Positions 7,761-11,388 of a stretch of DNA of 11,388 bases are shown in pieces. Location: positions 1 through 11,388 of the forward strand of contig JBOHKB010000256.1 of the NCBI GenBank assembly GCA_050728815.1, in the 5' to 3' direction. Made by a program: the position numbers and the translations under genes. The notes below the pieces were generated by a model. The model was not told where the DNA came from, ran no database searches, and saw nothing but the letters and a program-made list of their open reading frames with translations. Numbering within the stretch: position 1 is the stretch's first letter; every line of letters begins with the position of its first letter. This DNA is from DASWJZ01 sp050728815. GTDB lineage: Bacteria; Pseudomonadota; Alphaproteobacteria; Rhizobiales; Afifellaceae.

Positions 7761-7771
7761 AAACTAAGTTT
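7761..7771. repeat. 11-nt palindrome, candidate operator
   Basis: AAACTAAGTTT is a perfect inverted repeat around a central A, in an otherwise GC-rich divergent promoter region. It lies 55 nt from the permease start and 181 nt from the binding-protein start. It could be an operator for a dimeric regulator of the importer. It is short, so chance is a real alternative. Confidence 0.3.
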
Positions 7772-7938
7772 GGACCGGCCGCGCCTCTGTCACAGCGTGT
7801 TGGTACCGAAGCGGCCGGGACGCCTCACTATAGTTCCATCCCAATCGCCAAGCGCCCGGCGAGACCGTGCGCGGGGGGCAGCGAGGATGGCCGTCCGCGC
7901 GCCGGATTTCGTGCCGGCAGGCACGGGCGGCGCCACAT

Positions 7939-7945
7939 GGGAGGA
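7939..7945 (+). promoter_or_regulatory. Shine-Dalgarno site for the substrate-binding protein
   Basis: GGGAGGA, 6 nt before the ATG at 7952, is the best ribosome-binding site in the window. It fixes the start directly before a signal peptide, although the frame stays open more than 200 nt further upstream. It fits high expression of the binding protein. Confidence 0.75.
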
Positions 7946-7951
7946 AGCAAA

Positions 7952-9007
7952 ATGACGGGATTCGTCAGATGGATGGCTCTGGCAGGGCTCGCCGCTTTCG
8001 CAGGCGTCGCCTTGAGCGCCGGCGCGCAGGCGCAGGGCTTCGACCACGAGGCCTACCTGCAGAAGCTTGCCGCCGATGCCAAGGCCAAAGGCCAGACCGA
8101 AGTCACGATGTACTCCAACAACAGCCAGCAGTTTGGCGAGATCTTCTCCACGTTCACCGAGAAGTTCGGGATCGAGGTCGCGGTGACCGACATGTTCGGC
8201 CCGCCGCTCGTTGCGCGGCTCGACGCCGAATACGGCACCGGCAACATCCAGGCGGACATCCTGATGAGCGGCGTGTCCGACCTGATCGTATTCCGTGAGC
8301 GCGGCTGGCTCGAACCGTTCGTGCCGGACAACGCCGAAGGCCTCGACCCGGGGCTGATCGGGCCGGAGAACCTGTGGTTCAGCTTCGCGGTGCTGCCGCT
8401 CGGCACGATCGTCAACACGAGCCTCGTCAAGCCGGAGGATTATCCGAAGAATTGGGCCGACCACGTCACCGAGCGCTGGCAGGGCAAGATCGGCATGAAC
8501 AATCCGAGCGCCTCGAGCGGGCTCAGCCAGGGCGTCGGCGCGCTCCTGGAGCATGGCGTGATCGACGAGGAATGGCTTAGATCCCTCGCTGCGCTGAAGC
8601 CGCTGATCGCGCCGGGCGCGGTCGCCGCGATGCAGATGGTGGCGAGCGGGCAGATGGAGCTTGCTCCGCTCACCTCGACCAACATCTTCATCGACGCCAA
8701 AGGCAAGGGCGCGCCCCTTGCCTTCATGCTGCAGGAAGACGGCTACGCCGCGCTGCCTGCGCCGGTCGGGCTCGCCGCGAAGGCGCCCCGTCCCGAGGCG
8801 GCGAAGCTGCTCCTCGCCTACTTCCTGACGCCGGAATGCCAGGCGCTCTTCACCAAGAGCGGCCAGCCCGGATCGATGCCGGGGGCGCCCGGACTCGACT
8901 GGTTGCCGGAACTCGAAAAATTCCCGCGCAAGGTCATGACCTTCGAGTTCCTGTCGGAGAAGTACGGGCCGATGCTGGAGAACAACAAGAAGATTTTCGG
9001 GAACTGA
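7952..9007 (+). CDS. Periplasmic substrate-binding protein of the ABC importer
   Basis: Extracellular solute-binding protein of 351 residues, of the ferric/polyamine/phosphonate-like cluster. A Sec signal peptide runs from Met1 to Ala27: positive Arg6, hydrophobic 8-23, AQA cleavage before Gln28. The mature domain opens with VTMYSNNSQQFGEIFSTFTE (51-70), the strand-helix used by this family, then ADILMSG (101-107), the hinge region LGTIVNTSLV (150-159), and NNPSASSG (183-190). At VASGQMELAPLTSTN (230-244), where ferric-binding proteins normally carry their adjacent tyrosine pair, there is no YY. That argues against iron, though the family also includes organic ligands. It is transcribed away from its permease and ATPase, and ends before a strong terminator. 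The upstream extension of the frame to 7724 is rejected because of the Shine-Dalgarno and signal peptide at 7952. The ligand is unknown. Confidence 0.92.
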   Translation: MTGFVRWMALAGLAAFAGVALSAGAQAQGFDHEAYLQKLAADAKAKGQTEVTMYSNNSQQFGEIFSTFTEKFGIEVAVTDMFGPPLVARLDAEYGTGNIQADILMSGVSDLIVFRERGWLEPFVPDNAEGLDPGLIGPENLWFSFAVLPLGTIVNTSLVKPEDYPKNWADHVTERWQGKIGMNNPSASSGLSQGVGALLEHGVIDEEWLRSLAALKPLIAPGAVAAMQMVASGQMELAPLTSTNIFIDAKGKGAPLAFMLQEDGYAALPAPVGLAAKAPRPEAAKLLLAYFLTPECQALFTKSGQPGSMPGAPGLDWLPELEKFPRKVMTFEFLSEKYGPMLENNKKIFGN

Positions 9008-9046
9008 CATCGCGCCGAATGCCGCTTGGGCGGCGCGGCGATCGGA

Positions 9047-9074
9047 CGGCGGCGCGCGTGGCGCCGCCGCTTTT
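9047..9074 (+). terminator. Rho-independent terminator after the binding-protein gene
   Basis: A 9-bp GC-only stem, CGGCGGCGC (9047-9055) and GCGCCGCCG (9061-9069), closes a 5-nt loop and is followed by CTTTT (9070-9074). It starts 40 nt past the stop. On the minus strand the hairpin has no T run after it, so it probably acts mainly on plus-strand transcription. A smaller stem, GCCGC/GCGGC (9021-9034), precedes it. Confidence 0.78.
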
Positions 9075-9097
9075 GTGAGCCTGCGACCGCCGCCGGT

Positions 9098-9646
9098 TCA
9101 AGAGGGCAGCGGGAAGCGATCGAGATAGACGGAATATTCGTCCTCGAGCTCCACCTCCAGCGACTCCAGCATGCGCACGACGCCGTTGTAGTTGGCGATG
9201 GCGAAGATGAGCTCGACGATGGATCGGTCGTCGAGCCCGCGCTTGAGCTCCGCGAAGGTCGACGCCGTCACCTTCAGCCCGTCGGTCATTTCGCGCGCGG
9301 CGCGGAGCGCCGCCTTCGCGAGCGGCTCCAGCGCGCTACGCCGTCCCGCCGTCTCGTCCGCGATCGCGAGGATGTCGCGTTCGCTCACGCCCGCGTCGAG
9401 CGCCGTCTTGACATGGTGGAAATACTCGTAGGCGCAGCGCGTCGAGTAGCCGACCTGCAAGATGGCCAGCTCGCGAAGCCGCGCGTCGAGCGGGCTCTCG
9501 TCGCGGAAGTAGTGCGCGATCGCGCCGGAATGGTGCGCAACGTGCGGGCTGTTCGACAGCGCGCGGGTGATGTTGGAGGCGCTCCGCGGAAGGTGCCGCA
9601 GGTGTTCTGGAAGGTCCTCGCGATTGACATAAGGGACGCGCGCCAT
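9098..9646 (-). CDS. Carboxymuconolactone decarboxylase (CMD/AhpD-like) family protein
   Basis: All-helical protein of 182 residues with one CMD domain. The core is LRELAILQVG (57-66), then CAYEYFHH (71-78) and DAGVSERDILAI (84-95). Aligned to AhpD by the Glu-12-Cys spacing, Glu59, Cys71 and His78 keep the proton-relay positions. The second cysteine of the redox CxxC motif is replaced by Glu74 (CxxE), as in many non-peroxidase members. A disulfide-based peroxidase role is therefore unlikely; decarboxylation, isomerisation or an unknown reaction remains. The ATG at 9646 is chosen over a GTG at 9658 because a GAGG sits 6 nt before it. It follows the SDR gene by 40 nt and is probably the last gene of the hmgA operon. 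CMD-family proteins often accompany aromatic catabolism, which fits that context, but the substrate is not known. Confidence 0.87.
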   Translation of the reverse strand: MARVPYVNREDLPEHLRHLPRSASNITRALSNSPHVAHHSGAIAHYFRDESPLDARLRELAILQVGYSTRCAYEYFHHVKTALDAGVSERDILAIADETAGRRSALEPLAKAALRAAREMTDGLKVTASTFAELKRGLDDRSIVELIFAIANYNGVVRMLESLEVELEDEYSVYLDRFPLPS

Positions 9647-9686
9647 CTCTTGCCTCACCGTTGGTTCCAGATCTTCCGCATCGCTG

Positions 9687-10436
9687 TCAGACGATATGCC
9701 GGCCGCCGTCGACGACGATGCGCGAGCCGGTCGACCAGGGGAGATGTGTGACGCAGGCCATCACGGCGAGCGCCACCTCCTCCGGCTCGACGACGTGCTT
9801 GAGCGGCGTGTTCGCCGCCAGCTTCTCGAGCGCCGCGCGGTCACGCCCCGCGACAAAGTCGGTCGCGACCGCCGCGGGCGAAACGCAGAGGACGCGGATC
9901 TCCGGCCCGAGCGCGCGGGCGAGCGAGACCGACATCGTGTCGAGCGCAGCCTTGGCGGCGCAGTAAGCGATACTGCTCCCCGATCCGGTGAAGGCCGAGA
10001 TCGAGGAGATGTTGACAATCACCGCGTTGCCGGTTTCGCGCATCAAAGGGGCGAAGGCGCGGATCACGGCGAACGGCCCGCGCACATTGGCGATGAGCAC
10101 GGCGTCGAAGGTGGCGTCGTCGAGCGTATCCAAGTCTTTGTGCGGAATGGGTTTTGTGAAGCCGGCGGAATTGACGAGGATGTCGCAGCGGCCGTAAGCG
10201 GCGCGAGCCTCCGCGGCAGCGGCGACCGAGGTGCGGCTCTCCTCTAAGCATATCCGGATTGCGCGGTGTCCGGTGCCGGGGAGCGCTCTAACCAGCGCCT
10301 CGGCGCGCTCTTTGCCGGTGTTATAGCAGGCGACCACGGTCGCTCCGGCGGCGGCCAGCAGGTGCGCGGTCGCCGCACCGATACCGCTGCTCGCGCCGGT
10401 CACGACGGCGATCTTGCCCGCAAGCTCGGCCGGCAT
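9687..10436 (-). CDS. Classical short-chain dehydrogenase/reductase (SDR)
   Basis: Cytoplasmic NAD(P)-dependent oxidoreductase of 249 residues, the standard length for classical SDRs. It has the Rossmann motif TGASSGIG (13-20), NSAG (89-92), Asn117 in IANVRG, Ser145, Tyr158 and Lys162 (YCAAK), and the terminal GSRIVVDGG (237-245). The catalytic tetrad is complete. After the second strand the sequence is YNTGKERAEAL rather than an acidic residue, which leans to NADP(H), with moderate certainty. The ATG at 10436 lies 16 nt after the hmgA stop and has no obvious Shine-Dalgarno, so translation may depend on the upstream gene. It sits between homogentisate dioxygenase and a CMD protein. A role in aromatic or keto-acid side-chain metabolism is inference; the family name alone does not give the substrate. 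Confidence 0.93.
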   Translation of the reverse strand: MPAELAGKIAVVTGASSGIGAATAHLLAAAGATVVACYNTGKERAEALVRALPGTGHRAIRICLEESRTSVAAAAEARAAYGRCDILVNSAGFTKPIPHKDLDTLDDATFDAVLIANVRGPFAVIRAFAPLMRETGNAVIVNISSISAFTGSGSSIAYCAAKAALDTMSVSLARALGPEIRVLCVSPAAVATDFVAGRDRAALEKLAANTPLKHVVEPEEVALAVMACVTHLPWSTGSRIVVDGGRHIV

Positions 10437-10452
10437 GACGGCGTGCGCTGGG

Positions 10453-11388
10453 CTAGGCCGTAGGTTTGCCGGTGAAGCGGCGTGTCAGTCCCTGCCAGCC
10501 CTCGAAGTAATCGTGCTGCAGCTCGGCCGACTCCAGCGCGAAGCGCGTCAGCCGCATGGCGAGCCGGCTCTCGAACATGAACGCCATCGTATCCTGGAGC
10601 TTTTGCGGCTTCAGTTCCGCCGCGAGCGCGCGGTCGCATGCTTCGGCGTCGGGGCCGTGCGCTGTCATGCTGTTGTGTAGGCTCGCGCCGCCCGGCATGA
10701 AGCCTTCCGCCTTGGCATCGTAAACGCCGTAGAGCAGGCCCATGAACTCGGTCATGACGTTGCGGTGGTACCAGGGTGGGCGGAACGTGTTCTCCGCCAC
10801 GAGCCAGCGTGGCGCGAAGATGACGAAGTCGATGTTGTTGGTCCCCGGCGTATCCGAGGGCGCCGACAGCACGCTGTAGATCGACGGGTCGGGATGATCG
10901 AAGCTGACCGTGCCGATCACCATGAACCGGCGGAGGTCGTACTTGTAGGGCGCGAAATTGCCGTGCCAGGCGACCACGTTGAGCGGCGAGTGCGCCACGT
11001 CGGCGGCCCACAGATTGCCCTGGAACTTCGCGACGAGCGTGCACGGCTTCTGCTTGTCCTCGAAGGCGGCCACCGGCGCCAGGAAGTCGCGCGGATTGGC
11101 GAGGCCGTTCGAGCCGATCGGCCCGAGCTCGGGGAGCCGCAGGGCGGCACCGTAGTTCTCGCAGATGTAGCCGCGCGACGGGCCGTCCGGCAGCTCGACG
11201 CGGAGGCGCAGGCCGCGCGGGATCAGCGCAACCTCCCCGCACTGCACCTCGAGCACGCCAAGCTCGGTGACGTAGCGGACGCGGCCCTGCTGCGGCACGA
11301 TCAGCATCTCGCCGTCGGCGTTGTAGAAGGCGCGCCCGGCCATCGAGCGGTTGGCGGCGTAGACGTGGGCGGCGGCGCCGGCCTGCGC
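10453..11388 (-). CDS. hmgA: Homogentisate 1,2-dioxygenase (N-terminus outside window)
   Basis: Cupin-fold Fe(II) enzyme that opens the ring of homogentisate to maleylacetoacetate, the central step of tyrosine and phenylacetate-type catabolism. The frame is open to the window edge, and 311 residues are visible. The full protein is usually about 430-450, so roughly the first 120-130 are missing; a Met at 11343 is internal. Family marks include FYNADGEMLIVPQQG, LGPIGSNGLANPRDF, VVAWHGNFAPYKYDL and FDHPDPSIY. The iron ligands are His (10765-10767) and Glu six residues later in YHRNVMTEF, plus His in AHGPD. The likely catalytic His is in FDHPD. C-terminal YFEGWQGL also fits. It stops 16 nt before the SDR gene and leads an apparent hmgA-SDR-CMD operon. 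No fumarylacetoacetase or isomerase gene is within the window. Confidence 0.95.
   Translation of the reverse strand, partial: AQAGAAAHVYAANRSMAGRAFYNADGEMLIVPQQGRVRYVTELGVLEVQCGEVALIPRGLRLRVELPDGPSRGYICENYGAALRLPELGPIGSNGLANPRDFLAPVAAFEDKQKPCTLVAKFQGNLWAADVAHSPLNVVAWHGNFAPYKYDLRRFMVIGTVSFDHPDPSIYSVLSAPSDTPGTNNIDFVIFAPRWLVAENTFRPPWYHRNVMTEFMGLLYGVYDAKAEGFMPGGASLHNSMTAHGPDAEACDRALAAELKPQKLQDTMAFMFESRLAMRLTRFALESAELQHDYFEGWQGLTRRFTGKPTA

Larger units (their letters stand above)
7707..7951. promoter_or_regulatory. Divergent control region of the ABC importer
   Basis: These 245 nt lie between the permease and binding-protein starts, so transcription of all importer genes must begin here. I see two short perfect palindromes (an 11-nt one at 7761-7771 and ACTATAGT at 7827-7834) and an 8-nt inverted repeat, CCGGCCGC (7775-7782) with GCGGCCGG (7811-7818). 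The AT-rich patches stand out from the GC-rich surroundings. TATAGT (7829-7834) could serve as a plus-strand -10, but TTGGTA (7800-7805) is 23 nt away, too far for a standard -35. If that -10 is used, the binding-protein mRNA has a leader of about 110 nt. No regulator gene is in the window, and no protein gene is supported within the gap. Confidence 0.45.

Noticed and set aside
7800..7834. Sigma70 promoter from TTGGTA and TATAGT
   Set aside because: The 23-nt spacing is outside the working range. TATAGT may still be a -10 with a weak or absent -35.
7724..7951. Upstream extension of the binding-protein gene to an ATG at 7724
   Set aside because: It would bury the signal peptide and ignore the ideal Shine-Dalgarno before 7952. 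The extension shows no domain.
4760..9007. Calling the importer a ferric iron system (fbpABC)
   Set aside because: The ATPase and permease fit the class, but the binding protein lacks the tyrosine pair at the expected place and no iron-related neighbour is present, so no gene symbols were given.
7790..9010. Long open frame (406 codons) on the minus strand opposite the binding-protein gene
   Set aside because: It is rich in Arg, Glu, Asp and His with no recognisable domain, as expected for an antisense frame of a GC-rich gene. The plus-strand gene has a Shine-Dalgarno, signal peptide and family motifs.
1..11388. CRISPR array, insertion sequence, tRNA or prophage genes
   Set aside because: No spaced direct repeats, transposase motifs, cloverleaf sequence or phage proteins were seen. 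Base composition and codon use look uniform across the window.

Overview
The window is GC-rich (about two thirds G+C by eye). It is densely packed, with short intergenic gaps, overlapping genes and Shine-Dalgarno sites. Family content and codon use fit a proteobacterium, most likely an alphaproteobacterium of the Hyphomicrobiales/Rhodospirillales type; this is inference, as no marker gene is present. I see no rRNA, tRNA, CRISPR array, transposase or phage gene. All ten genes look like transport or small-molecule catabolism.

Layout. (1) Positions 1-1930, plus strand: the 3' part of a D-threonine aldolase/D-serine dehydratase-like PLP enzyme, then a ten-helix EamA/DMT permease. (2) 1870-3440, minus strand: an HSL-type alpha/beta hydrolase (TTG start) translationally coupled through a GTGA overlap to a SnoaL/NTF2-like protein, whose 3' end overlaps the DMT gene by 61 nt tail to tail. 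(3) 3629-4735, plus strand: a short MetE-like zinc methyltransferase containing only the catalytic half. (4) 4760-9007: a complete ABC importer of the ferric/polyamine type. ATPase and fused double permease lie on the minus strand, and the periplasmic binding protein is divergent on the plus strand. The 245-nt gap between them holds two small palindromes. A clear intrinsic terminator follows the binding protein. (5) 9098-11388, minus strand: the 3' two thirds of homogentisate 1,2-dioxygenase (hmgA), then an SDR oxidoreductase and a carboxymuconolactone decarboxylase-family protein, arranged as one operon.

How the parts may work together. The right end points to aromatic-ring catabolism through homogentisate, with an SDR and a CMD protein where the isomerase and fumarylacetoacetase are often found. 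The importer lacks the tyrosine pair expected of a ferric-iron binding protein, so an organic substrate seems more likely than iron. The left-hand genes handle amino-acid-like or ester substrates. No single new system is evident. The most notable points are the divergent importer with an unassigned ligand, the MetE core protein, and the hmgA-SDR-CMD arrangement.
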